Source: Toxorhynchites rutilus septentrionalis (lineage: Eukaryota; Arthropoda; Insecta; Diptera; Culicidae). From it: DNA of 64,000 nt. The position numbers and the translations under genes are program-made. Location: contig NC_073745.1 in NCBI RefSeq assembly GCF_029784135.1, positions 50,398,285 to 50,462,284 of the forward strand. The letters run 5' to 3'. Shown here piece by piece: positions 1 through 9,607 of the stretch (the stretch's first letter is position 1; each line of letters opens with the position of its first letter). Below the pieces are notes generated by a model, which saw only the letters and a program-made list of their open reading frames with translations, searched no databases and had not been told where the DNA came from.

Positions 1-120
1 ATGCCAACCTTCCTGATTTTTCAGGATTTCTCAGACTTTTCGGCACGTTCCCGATATTCTGACAAATACTCAATTTGACTGATTTTTCTGAAATGATCCT
101 GATGATTCATCCTGATTTTT
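1..120. repeat. Dispersed repeat fragment
   Basis: The first 120 bases match, in inverted orientation, the stretch around 35311-35440. The shared part is built on the short palindrome CCTGATTTTTCAGG and its neighbours. No coding sense was found. It is cut by the window edge, so its extent is unknown. Confidence 0.6.
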
Positions 121-1139
121 GTACATTTCACTTTATCTGAATGAAAATTATGTGTAATAAATATACAAAGTTTTCCTGGGTGGTAGTGATAACTATCATA
201 AAAGTAGAATAGAATATACATTTATTTAGAATAACATTTAATCTATTCCGAAGTAATTCACGTTTTTGGAGATACAATGTCGACATTTATTAAAGCTTGA
301 ATTTGGCGTGAACGAAAGATATTTTATCTTGAATGCAGTTTTAAATAGTTATATTTATTTTGAATAAATAAAAAATTACTTAACGTTTTTTAAAGAGTAA
401 AACATGAAGTCTTTATTCTTACTTAATCATTTGCTTTTTCTTTCATTTCATAAAATACACATACACATTGGATACGGAAAAGTCAAGTTTCATTTATAAA
501 TTTTATTCTGAAAGTGCATTCATTTCACCTGCGATGAGATTCAATAAAATTTTCGCATCGCAATATTAAAAATAAATTTAAAAAATTTAGCAAATTGCAT
601 AAATGAACAATGAGGATAATGCTATAATTTTTTTTCTACACACTCCAGAATCTGACTTCAAGGATGATCATCCAAGTCAGTCGCTTTTGGAAGAAGAAAA
701 GATTCTGATGAACAAATGAAACGGCAGGAATCAGTGAATGTACCAGTGCCACACAATTTGGCCGAAAAATCTTGAATGGAATGCATCTCCCATTGCATTT
801 GTGAACGAATCATAAACGCAACGAATATTTTTGGAGCATTTTTGCTCCACTAGATAATGCGACAAGATTATCCACCGAAGCTATAACAAATACAATAAAT
901 ACAAGTACAATATTCTAACATTCTGTTACCAGACATCGTTTCAGGTACTGATCAACAAGAATTTATACGAAAAGCTCACAACTACAAACTAGCTTACGAG
1001 GAAGTCGATGAGGTACATATGAGGTGGAGCATTAGGCAGAGTACATTTGTATCGATAAACAAAATATAGTGCTGTCGTTATTCGCATTCAATATGGAATG
1101 TATATGGAAGAGACGAAACAATATTTAAATAACTTGAAG
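121..1139. other. AT-rich stretch without a recognised gene
   Basis: I see no open reading frame with family resemblance, no convincing splice pattern and no RNA gene here. The sequence is strongly AT-rich intergenic DNA or old decayed repeat. Confidence 0.5.
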
Positions 1140-1444
1140 TTTTTGTTCCGACTGAAATGTGTTTGTCTAACACAGACTTCAAAACCAATATGTCATCATA
1201 CCAAACGTAAAAGGGCTGTCATTAAATTTACTTGCAACGAAGAACATAATCTATCACAATGCGTGAATTGACCTCACATGGCATTATACAATCTTTTTAC
1301 TCACAAAGCAAATATATTGAATTCATTTGAATTCGGAAATTCGGTTTCATTCAATCAAAAATTTAATCAATACAAACAAATGATTGCTAAGCTAAGGTAG
1401 TCCTACGTCAACCTTGCGGCTATGTCATAGATATAACCCACCCA
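1140..1444 (+). repeat. Truncated copy of repeat family B
   Basis: This segment contains the family B phrase CACAGACTTCAAAACCA (near 1171) and ends with the family B right terminus ATAGATATAACCCACCC at 1428-1444, as in the copy ending at 39600. It faces a second, inverted right terminus starting at 1864, so two family B ends converge on the 1445-1863 interval. It lacks the left terminus. Confidence 0.55.
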
Positions 1445-1863
1445 TTTGTTTTCAAATTCAGTTCTAAAGCTGTAGAATTAATAACTCGAGAACAAAACGA
1501 GATCAAACTTTTTTAATAGTTGATAATTGTACTGTTTAAGGAGCAAAAACGTCCAGAGAACAGTCGTATTCTTAGTCCTCAAAAATAGCAGAATTTTCAA
1601 TGAAATGTTGCTTAATTGTATACTATTTGTCTCAAATCACATACACCGGTACTGGGAGCCTTCTAAATATCATCATATCACCGCGAAAATAACGAAAATT
1701 TGTTCGTTTCTATGAAGATGAGGGAGTGAAAATGACACACAAAAATATCACTTTTATTTATCTTTTCAAACATCATTTCACAAATATCCACTACACACTG
1801 TCACATTATGCCCATATTCAGTGGGAACTCCACGAAAAAATCTGTTTTTAATTGATAAAAAAA
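1445..1863. other. Spacer between two convergent family B ends
   Basis: A 419-base interval without a recognisable gene, flanked by inverted copies of the family B right terminus. The flanks form a large imperfect palindrome (roughly 1266-1444 against 1864-2030). A small open frame at 1527-1715 has no family resemblance. Confidence 0.45.
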
Positions 1864-2030
1864 GGTGGGTTATATCTATGATATAACCGCAAAGTTGACG
1901 TGAGACCAGCTTAGCTTAGCAATCATTTGTTTGTATTGATTGAATAAAACAACTTCCGAATTCAATCAAATTTAATATATTTGCTTTGTGAGTAAAGAGA
2001 TAAATTCCATGTAAGATCAATTCATGCATT

Positions 2031-2658
2031 GCACAGTGGTCCAAAAGTGCAAAAACGTGATCGTGAGGGATTTCTCCAAAACGGTTAATTTTACGTATAT
2101 GATGTCTTCGGAGAAGTTTTAAAGTACAACGAGGGCCACCTTTTGAGGGCTGTCATTCTGAAATGAATCCCCCTAAAAGTGAGATCCAAAATCCATTTTT
2201 TTCAGCTTACGAGATAGGAAGTTGGTGTCTTCATAAAAAATATAGCTCTTATCAAAACAAACAATTTTGCTGAAGACATCAACTTTCTATCTATTCAGGT
2301 AAAAAAGTTATGGGACATTTTTGGTGAAAAGCACCAAAAAATCATATTTTCGTCTTAACTTTGCCTCTTGATTTTTTACAATTTTACAAAGTTTAGAGAA
2401 CTTTTTTGCCTAGTCAAAACACACATTTTTGACGCACGTTGTTTTTTTTTCTATCTCTTATATATTTGAAGATATTGGAGTTTTTATGTTAAAATTGACC
2501 TATTTTTGAAATAAGGATATTTCATAAAGGGGCAGATTGGGGCAGACCAAACCGATTACAAATTAAAGTACAAGCAAAATGCTGCAAAACCACACTTCAA
2601 GTGTCTGTATCCACCTTTATCCTCAAAAGTTACACTTAATTTAAAGGAAGGCCTCCAT
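2031..2658 (+). repeat. Left arm of a long inverted repeat
   Basis: This arm runs from GCACAGTGGTCCAAAAGTGC to AAAGGAAGGCCTCCAT. Its reverse complement is found at 3438-4061 with only scattered differences, for example GATTACAAATTAAAG against GGTTACAAATTAAAG. The loop between the arms is about 780 bases. A transcript through both arms would fold into a hairpin of about 620 base pairs. Confidence 0.85.
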
Positions 2659-2680
2659 CTACGTTATCCTGTTAAAAAAA

Positions 2681-2722
2681 TATGTTATTACTATTACAGT
2701 GCACTGTAATAGTAATAACATA
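2681..2722. repeat. 42-base perfect palindrome
   Basis: The arm TATGTTATTACTATTACAGT (2681-2700) is followed by GC and then by the arm's exact reverse complement (2703-2722). It sits just inside the left arm of the long inverted repeat. It is followed by short TAACATAACA repeats. Confidence 0.9.
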
Positions 2723-2849
2723 ACATAACAAAACATAACATAATAATAACGTAATAATAGAATATTCTTAACAAATATCTACAGGAAAAATGAATTATCA
2801 ACAAGTGTTTATGCTTTGAAACAATGGCAATGGTGATAAAAATGTTAAC

Positions 2850-3075
2850 ATGATTGACCTGATAGAAGAAGTGTCCGAACATTTTGGAATAGATACGACA
2901 TTGACACCTGACATTGTACCGGAAATTGAAAAATATTTATCCAATACTTGCAAATATTTTAGCCGACTTTGGAAGAAACATAACCGAACATTAGAAAAAG
3001 TTCTCGAAAAAAATGCAGTTTATTACAACAAGTTCTAGTTCGGATTCCGACTCTGATGATTGTGAAAACGAATAA
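2850..3075 (+). pseudogene. Unrecognised short coding remnant in the hairpin loop
   Basis: An open frame of 62 codons begins MIDLIEEVSEHFGIDTTL and stops at 3038. A one-base shift near 3030 would continue it into an acidic serine/aspartate tail (TSSSSDSDSDDCENE) that ends at a TAA at 3073-3075. The composition looks like a real protein end rather than noise, but I recognise no family. It lies between the arms of the long inverted repeat, so it may be captured host sequence or the end of a lost transposon protein. Confidence 0.35.
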
Positions 3076-3437
3076 AGCAAAAACAGGTTAACGCAGAATA
3101 AATTCCTTTTTCCTTTCCTTTCTCATCATTTCCCCTTTTAACCCCGAGAAGACTGCGGGTTAACAGTATCCTGAACTAAAAAAAATGGTTAAGGGTAGGT
3201 TGAAACTTTTTCTTAAGAAAAAATTAAAATAATGTGTAAAGTGACGAGTTTTCATCCTAATAAAAGCAATTAAAAAGATCATTATATGTTTTATTTAATA
3301 TTTAAAGAAACCTGCCTTAGCTTTGCTCATGTAATCGAAAAAACTGAAGTCATTGTCTAAATGATATTTTTTAGAAAAATATTATATAGATGTATACAAA
3401 ACAACTATATTCAATATAACATATTTTTTTTAACAGA

Positions 3438-4061
3438 ATGGAGGCCTTCCTTTAAATTAAGTGTAACTTTTGAGGATAAAGGTGGATACAGACACTTGAA
3501 GTGTGGTTTTGCAGCATTTTGCTTGTACTTTAATTTGTAACCGGTTTGGTCTGCCCCAATCTGCCCCTTTATGAAATATCCTAGTTCAAAAATAGGTCAA
3601 TTTTAACATAAAAACTCCAATATCTCCAAATATATAAGAAATAGAAAAAAACAACGTGCGTTAAAAATGTGTGTTTTGACTAGACAAAAAAGTTCTCTAA
3701 ACATTGTAAAATTGTAAAAAATCAAGAGGAAAAGTTAGGACGAAAATATAATTTTTTGGTACTTTTCACCAAAAATGTCCCATATCTTTTTTACCTGAAT
3801 AGATAGAAAGTTGATGTTTTCAGCAAAACTGTTTGTTTTGATAAGAGCTATAATTTTTATGAAGACACCAACTTCCTATCTCTTAAGCTGAAAAAATGGA
3901 TTTGGGATCTCACTTTTAGGGGGATTCATTTCAAAATGGCAGCCCTCAAAAGGTGGCCCTCGTTGTACTTTAAAACTTCTCCGAAGACATCATATACGTA
4001 AAATTAACCGTTTTGGAGAAATCCCTCACGATCACGTTTTTGCACTTTTGGACCACTGTGC
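3438..4061 (-). repeat. Right arm of a long inverted repeat
   Basis: Reverse-complement partner of 2031-2658. It begins with ATGGAGGCCTTCCTTT and ends with GGACCACTGTGC. Single-base differences from the left arm are spread along its length, so the arms are not a very recent duplication. Confidence 0.85.
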
Positions 4062-4326
4062 ATTGTGATAGATTATGTTCTTCGTTACAAGTCCTTTTAC
4101 GTTTCGTATGATGTCTAGGACAAAATATGCGAACGGAAGAATTATCAAACGAATATTTTATTTTACATTTTCCTCTGAAGTTAGCATCTCTCAAGTGTAC
4201 GTACTTTTCGAACCGCGAATTTGTTTGATTTGATGAAGTTCAGGTACTCAGTGCCAGAAATTCAGTGAGTAGAAGATATGAAGGCATATCCTTCAATGCA
4301 ATCTTGAATAACCGAGCCAAAGCGTT

Positions 4327-4760
4327 GTGTTCGTACCCGTTTTTGTAATCCGTGTTAGGAAAACACTTTTCGGAGTGCAAAAAAAAACATGCGGGTGCAA
4401 AAGTATCCCCGGCTTGCATGAATCCACAACTTCAACTTATACCGTGTTCAGGAAACACATTCTAGCATGCACAAATGCAAGCCGAATACAAAAGTACTCG
4501 CAGTTTGCATTTATTTGCAAAACCGATTTCCCCAGACACCTTGGTTCTACGTCTGTGTTGGGGAAAGTCGGAACAAAAGTGCCCCCGACTTGTTTGAATT
4601 TGCAATGTCAATGCAATGCCAATGCCAATTTCCCCACGCTCCATGGATTTGAAGTCTGTGTTGGAGAAACACATTTCAGTCGGAACAAAAATACCCCCGA
4701 CTTACATGTATTTGCAATGCCAATTTCCCCAAGGCTGCTTGGTTACGATGGCTGTGTTGG
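4327..4760 (-). repeat. Tandem array of about 95-105 bases
   Basis: Units contain TGTGTTGGGGAAA, then CGGAACAAAA, then CCCCCGACTT, then TTTGCAATGCCAATTTCCCC. About four to five diverged units are visible. The same array occurs in inverted orientation at 38985-39520, inside another family B copy. The 161-codon open frame over it is a by-product of the repeat. Confidence 0.7.
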
Positions 4761-5040
4761 GGAAACCGCACATCGGACCAATCAAAACGAGGTAGTTTGG
4801 GCGCTTAGATAACGCTTAACATTTTACAGTTATTCAATTGTTTATCTAATGATAAACACCATTTTATTAATTCCGATAGATGCGTAGAAATATTCCCTAT
4901 CAATTGATGCAAACATCTCTCCGACACAGTAAGAAATGTTCGAGTTATAAGCATTTGAAATCTTTCATTTTTTCCTGTATGCTCTGCGTTTAGGTTTTCA
5001 TTTTACCCCCCATATAATCCGGTTAGACGTAGTCCCACGT

Positions 5041-5328
5041 CAAAAAAAACTTGCCGAGAAAAAGCGTTTTCACATGGATTGTGGAGGTAATTGAATGTAA
5101 TCACAAATATCGACGTCACAATGTGAAAAGTAGCTATGACAGCGCATGATATCACGCACACTTAGCTAGAAAATTCTGCCATCTGCACCACCTAATAATC
5201 CTTCTCATGGCGAGGAAGTAAAGAGATCCGTGTATTTCCCTTTATTTTGCTGAGCAAAATAAAAAACTTTATTAAAAATTGCGAGGACTGCAAGTTCTCT
5301 AAGTATAAAAGAAAACCTTTTGAAATTT
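5041..5328. other. Spacer between family B and family A elements
   Basis: About 290 bases between the family B terminus and the family A terminus. No gene was seen. Both flanking termini carry variants of GACGTAGTCC(T/C)ACGTC pointing outwards. Confidence 0.4.
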
Positions 5329-5847
5329 TGACGTAGGACTACGTCTAACCGGAAGATATAGGGGGTGAAATGGAAATCTAGGCACTGAACAAGTAGGAAA
5401 AAATGCAAGATTTGGAACGCTTATAACTCGAGCATTTCTTAACAGATCGCAAAGGTTTTTGCATCAATTGATAGGAAATATATCTACGCATCTATCATAA
5501 CGAATAACATTTCATTTTTCTTGAGATAAATAATTGAATAATTGTGAAATATCAATCATTGTCAAAATGCACTATGTGCCCACTTTTGATTGGTCCATTT
5601 TGTGCTCCTCAAATCATACCGACCAAAACGGGCAACCAGAGCAGCAGCGAAATAGAATGAAGCATGATTGGAAAGGAAAAAGAAAAAAATTAACGAAACA
5701 TTGGTCGCAGTCTCACACATGCGTAATTCTCGAGCCAGCCAGTCAGCTTAAAAATCCCCGCTCCGCTGCCGTAACGATCATTCTCATTCAAACCATACAC
5801 CACATCGGTTCGCATCACAACACATCAACAAACCAACACAAACAGCC

Positions 5848-6060
5848 ATGGTTGGATATGGCAAAGGAGGAAAAGTGAAGGGAAAGGCAAAATCCCGCTC
5901 GAACCGTGTTGATCTGGAGTTCCCCGCAAGGGTAGCTAGGCCGAGCGCGTTAGTACCAGTGCACCAGTCCACCTAGCCGGCGTTATATAGTTTCGGCCGC
6001 CGAAGTGATCGAGTTAGCCGGCAAAGTTGCTCGCGACGATAATAAAACCCGCATTCGGAA
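5848..6060 (+). pseudogene. Histone H2A remnant in family A copy 1
   Basis: The ATG at 5848 starts a frame reading MVGYGKGGKVKGKAKSRSNR, which is the canonical H2A amino tail with small changes. LEFP follows, corresponding to LQFP at the start of the H2A fold. After that about 24 bases of the GRIHRLL region are missing and the frame is broken. Later pieces match AERVGAGAPVYLAA (as AERVSTSAPVHLAG) and, in another frame, ELAGNAARDNKKTRI (as ELAGKVARDDNKTRI). The carboxyl third is not recognisable. Canonical replication-dependent H2A fits far better than H2A.V. It cannot make a histone. Confidence 0.85.
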
Positions 6061-6292
6061 CAGAACACATTCGGTCCGGTGGACATCAAGACAACAGGCA
6101 GTTGCAGCGAGTGGCGAGTGGCAAACGCAATCGCAAAACGGCATCAGGTAGCAGAAGAAAAAAGTTTGTTCTTTGTACAAACTGCTTTGATGGCAAATCC
6201 AGAACAAGGCAGCATCGAGGGCGTTCGAAATGGTTTTTTTTTCGAAACCACGAGTACTAAGTATTCTAAATTGGAACCATTCCATAAAACAA

Positions 6293-6308
6293 GGCGCTTT
6301 TCAGGGCC
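6293..6308 (+). terminator. Degenerate histone 3' stem-loop
   Basis: GGCGCT-TTTC-AGGGCC fits the six-base stem and four-base loop of histone mRNA 3' ends, with one mismatched pair. It lies downstream of the H2A remnant in the expected orientation. The same motif recurs inverted near 16150, 40960 and 42260. Confidence 0.5.
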
Positions 6309-6864
6309 ATTAAACCTTCCAAAAAAGAGTTTAGGAAATACAGTTCAATGCTTTCTAAAACAATATCCAAAATAATAATAGAACACAAATTGATTTTTTC
6401 ATAATTTGTTTGCCAGGATATGATGAGTATGTGAATTTGGCAGTTGTTCTGAGCTTATTGATTTTCACCAATTCTTAAATTGCTTCTAGATTGAAAGTAC
6501 AGTAATTTACACTTATCTCGACATTTAGCCAATTGGACGGACCTGTAATGCGACATATTTAGTTGGACATTTTTGTAAACATAGAGTTCGGGGTCCAAAT
6601 TATGACCCCACATTGAAAGTCGACACTGTACCACTGTCATCGCAAATGTTCAATTACAGGTTAAAATTACCTCCAATCCGATACTGAGTGGTGGTAATGC
6701 GACGTGCCATTGATTGTAATTTATTGTACAATATGTCACAAGCTGGATGGGAAGAAATTTTCCAACTGTGAAAGCTGTGGCGAGTGGCAAATGCAATCGC
6801 TAAACAGAAAGGTTTAACCGAACAAGATGGGAATATCGAGTGATAACAAAAACACAACACCAAA

Positions 6865-6880
6865 GGTTCTTTTCAGAACC
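6865..6880 (+). terminator. Histone-type 3' stem-loop
   Basis: GGTTCT-TTTC-AGAACC is a perfect six-pair stem with a TTTC loop, preceded by CAAA and followed by ATCAA. This is the canonical layout of the replication-dependent histone 3' processing element bound by SLBP. Inverted copies are at 15582-15597 (outer pair is a wobble) and 39675-39690 (loop TCTC). The histone gene it served here is no longer readable. Confidence 0.65.
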
Positions 6881-7057
6881 ATCAACATATTCATAAAGAG
6901 TAAACAGTAAACTAATCCATTTTTCAGGTAGATAGGTAGGTATTCACGTAGGAGAAGAAAATAAAACAATATATTTAAAATATATATTTAACAAAAGCTG
7001 TCCCCTTTGTATAGTCCTACGTCACTCCGGTTATGTCCCCGACATTACCCACCCGTC

Positions 7058-7553
7058 TTTTTTTCATTTTCAATTTTTTTTAAATCAGTGGAATCAGGAA
7101 TCAGTGATTGTGGCAGTGCCACACAGTTTGGCCGAAAAATCTTAAATGGACTGCACCTCGATTGCATTTGTGAAACGAATCCTTGACCAGTTTCCGGCGA
7201 GAAAGCAAACATATTCTGGGAGGATATAATGTTTAGGCTGCGTGAAAGATGGCGAGAGCTTGTGGAACTAAATTGTGCGTATAAAATTGAATAAATTTAT
7301 GTTTGCCTATAAAAATGATGTTTTTGTTTTCCAAGAAATCGGCATGAACTTTCCAGTCAACTCAAAATGAACAATCCGAATTTTTATTTCCATTCATCTT
7401 GATTTTTGAAAATTATAATTGGCAACCCTGCCTATGATTGATGTCCAATGATTCAATGCTAAATACGCATCTCTCGCATAGATTTTGCTACTAACGATTA
7501 ATGCTATGGTGGTCAAGAGTATCATGAGATCGAGCACGTTTTTTGGCCATGTA
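7058..7553. other. Stretch without a recognised gene
   Basis: Contains AT-rich unique-looking sequence. The phrase AATCAGTGA with GTGCCACACA near 7098-7125 recurs near 730-755. No coding region is supported. Confidence 0.4.
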
Positions 7554-7770
7554 GGGGAGCCCGGGGCAAGAGTGCCACCTTAAGCTAATACGCGTTTTTC
7601 AATGCTCTTTTGTTATATTTTTTCCATTTTTTTTGCTGGTTTGTTCCTTTATACTCCTATTTAGGTGTAGATATGCATCAAATTGTTCAAAAGTTATGTT
7701 TACTATGAAAATGTTTCATTTACAAAAATGATGTTTTGGCTTGTATTTTTCCAGTACGGGGCAAGAGTGC
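7554..7770. repeat. Left end of a TA-flanked GGGG-type repeat
   Basis: TA at 7552-7553 is followed by GGGGAGCCCGGGGCAAGAGTGCC, and CGGGGCAAGAGTGCCAA recurs at 7758. This resembles the ends of the three pogo-like elements between 16.8 and 21.4 kb. No matching right end was found before the Helitron that starts at 7779. Confidence 0.4.
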
Positions 7771-8117
7771 CAATCTCATCTACTATATATATATATATAT
7801 AATATATAAAAATCTCGTGTCACGGTATTTGTTACCGAACTCCTCCGCAACGGCTCGACCGATTTTGATTAAATTATACTCAAAATACTTGGTAGGTATG
7901 AGAATGGTTGTAAACTATATATGATACCGGTAGGATACCGATAACCATACATTTAATACCGAATAGGGTGGCTCTATGCAGAAAAAAAGATCTGGATATT
8001 TTTTTTCAAAAATTTGACTTCATACCATACATATAACCTTAAATGTTGACCCCAATTCCCTATTTTTAATTGCGATTTTATTATTTTTGTGTCAAAAATA
8101 TTCTAATAATTTAACCG

Positions 8118-8411
8118 TTGTTCGTTTTTTCAACAGAACGAATTCATTTAAGTTGTTCAATGACTGATGGCGTAACGCCCGCTTCATTGAACATCCACAA
8201 ATACACAAGTAACATCAATTCATCTAAATCAGGGAGCATCTCCGACGAGCTGGAAGCCTTTTTGAATGAGCACAATGAGTTATCGAAATTCTTCAAATCA
8301 CATTTGCTCGGATTACAAAATGACAATCACGCTATTGCCATCAACCCTGATAAAACATCAGCTGGAGAGCACGTGTGTAGATCCAAAGCACAAGCGCTGC
8401 TGGAATCATGA
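8118..8411 (+). pseudogene. Helitron replicase N-terminal fragment
   Basis: The frame holds NELSKFFKSHLLGLQNDNHA followed by INPDKTSAGEH. These match the conserved Helitron-like N-terminal region, where an LQSDNH and a NPDKTPAGEH segment are expected. After the stop at 8411, REI and a basic stretch followed by NN continue in a broken frame up to the SINE insertion. A further piece after the SINE (about 8600-8650) encodes RSYDPRY, matching the usual RSYD segment. Confidence 0.6.
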
Positions 8412-8460
8412 TAGCACGGTGACACGAGAAATTTAATGCGAAGAAAAAACAATAATCTGA

Positions 8461-8580
8461 CATTCATGCCTCTCACGCTGAAGGTCACGAGTTCAATTCT
8501 CACTCCCGACATTCTTCCAAAAATGGAAGTAAAAGTGACGAACCAGCCAAATGAGTTGAAAATCACTATAATATAGATAG
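8461..8580 (+). mobile_element. Short tRNA-derived SINE in the Helitron
   Basis: About 120 bases are flanked by near-identical direct repeats containing AAACAATAATCTG (ending near 8459 and starting near 8585). The insert contains GAGTTCAATTCTCACTCCCG, which resembles a tRNA B box. Its 3' part (CCAAAAATGGAAGT) recurs near 27650. The duplicated target is Helitron coding sequence. Confidence 0.55.
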
Positions 8581-8689
8581 AAAAAAAACAATAATCTGGA
8601 ATTGCGTTCATACGACCGTTCATACGACCCTCGCTATGTTCTTCTTCAATGGCACTAACGTTCCCAAGGTTTGCCTTCTCAACGTAGTA

Positions 8690-8822
8690 CTACTTGCGTC
8701 ATTTTTATTAGTAAATAGTTGATATTTCTATGACGAACAATACGCCTTCAATGTATTCTGGAATGGAATACGCGTGACTACAGTGCAAGTCAGAAGGGTT
8801 TCTTTAACGGAAAATCTCTTGC
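8690..8822 (-). mobile_element. Truncated Feilai-like SINE
   Basis: The segment matches the non-tRNA half of the SINE at 59190-59400: GCGTCATTTTTATTAGTAA, then ATACGCCTTCAATGTATTC, then TGACTACAGTGCAAGTC. The tRNA-related head is missing. Confidence 0.6.
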
Positions 8823-8929
8823 ATAAACATTAGACCAACGAGACCCCGTCACAGATACTTAATTCATTATGAACATCATTTCTCATTTTGATTTAATATT
8901 TATGAACATGCGACGAAACAAACAGAGGG

Positions 8930-9185
8930 CGCGCTCGATGGATTTTTATGTTTATCATATGGTGATTTGACATGGTCAAGAAACGCCAATTCAAGATATC
9001 GTAAGCTGTGCCAACAATTTATGGTCGACATATACGCGAAGGTAGAGATTGAACGACTGCAATTCTTATTACACAATCAACAAAAGCGGTGCGAGGAATA
9101 CTACATTCACTTGCGAGACACTATCATGAGCAACGCCGACACAGCTTTAGTTATAGCCAGGCCAAAGCGCAATGCATTGTCATGA
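8930..9185 (+). pseudogene. Helitron replicase fragment
   Basis: The sequence reads RSMDFYVYHMV, has a frameshift, then continues RKLCQQFMVDIYAKVEIERL and EEYIHLRD-like residues (EEYYIHLRDTIMSNAD). This is the conserved MDFYSYR and LFQQFLVDMYAKIETERL section of Helitron replicases. The coding fragment ends at the stop at 9183-9185. Confidence 0.65.
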
Positions 9186-9607
9186 CATTGCGCGTGTGTT
9201 CAAACACAAAATGAAGTTCGATCGTTTTCGTCCCCACATATTGTTGGTTGTATTCTGTTGAATGGAAAAAGCGCAATTTTACATTCTGTTCAAGCTCAAG
9301 TCCAATCGAGTTGAGCAAATGTGACAACCTTGCCACGCAATTCGACGTAAACAACATTGGTCTCCATGTTCCATTTCTATGAAGCAAAAATAGTAATGGT
9401 TTTTCGGGTGGAATAAACACGCAAAATTTAGCATTCAAACACATTCAAAACAAATTTAGCACCCAAACGAAATCGAATAATAATTTTCATTGAAATTTCA
9501 ACAATTTAGAATTATTTCCGGAATTATGCCGATCAGATAGAAGGTAAATTGAACCACAAATACGGATGACTTATTTTGACCATTGTTTCGCGACAAGGCG
9601 AACGAAT

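Larger units (their letters stand above)
1864..5040 (-). mobile_element. Long copy of repeat family B (foldback-like, non-coding)
   Basis: Read on the minus strand, this begins at 5040 with TTGACGTGGGACTACGTC followed by TAACCGGA, and ends at 1864 with the terminus GGGTTATATCTATGATATAACC. The same two termini bound the shorter copy at 38708-39600. From the 5040 end inwards it holds about 300 bases of A/T-rich sequence, a roughly 95-105 base tandem array (4327-4760), and a pair of arms 624-628 bases long in inverted orientation (2031-2658 and 3438-4061). I found no transposase, so it is probably non-autonomous. Treating the whole interval as one element is inference from the outer ends. Confidence 0.5.
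5329..7057 (+). mobile_element. Histone-carrying repeat, family A, copy 1
   Basis: The copy begins with TGACGTAGGACTACGTC then TAACCGGAAGATATAGGGGG. It ends with TAGTCCTACGTCACTCCGG, then CCGACATTACCCACCCGTC. Inverted copies with the same ends lie at 15405-16685 and 38587-43234. The interior holds a decayed H2A gene (5848-6060) and two histone-type 3' stem-loops (6293-6308 and 6865-6880), all in the same orientation. No transposase is visible. Recurrent open frames around 6455-6863 also occur in other copies but run antisense to the histone remnants and resemble nothing known. Termini are defined only by comparison of copies within this window. Confidence 0.7.
7779..9185 (+). mobile_element. 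Helitron remnant with 5' end and replicase fragments
   Basis: The left end TC followed by an alternating TA tract and AAAAATCTCG is typical of insect Helitron 5' ends, and the preceding base is A. Downstream are two fragments of a Helitron-like N-terminal replicase domain (8118-8411 and 8930-9185), interrupted by a short SINE (8461-8580) and a Feilai-like fragment (8690-8822). The rolling-circle tyrosines, the helicase domain and the 3' hairpin end are absent, so it is 3'-truncated and inactive. Confidence 0.6.

Noticed and set aside
4327..4812. 161-codon open frame
   Set aside because: It lies on a non-coding tandem array and its residues simply reflect the repeat.
6455..6863. Recurring open frames also seen at 15599-16007, 39692 and 41930
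   Set aside because: They recur because the repeat recurs. They are antisense to the histone remnants and resemble no protein.
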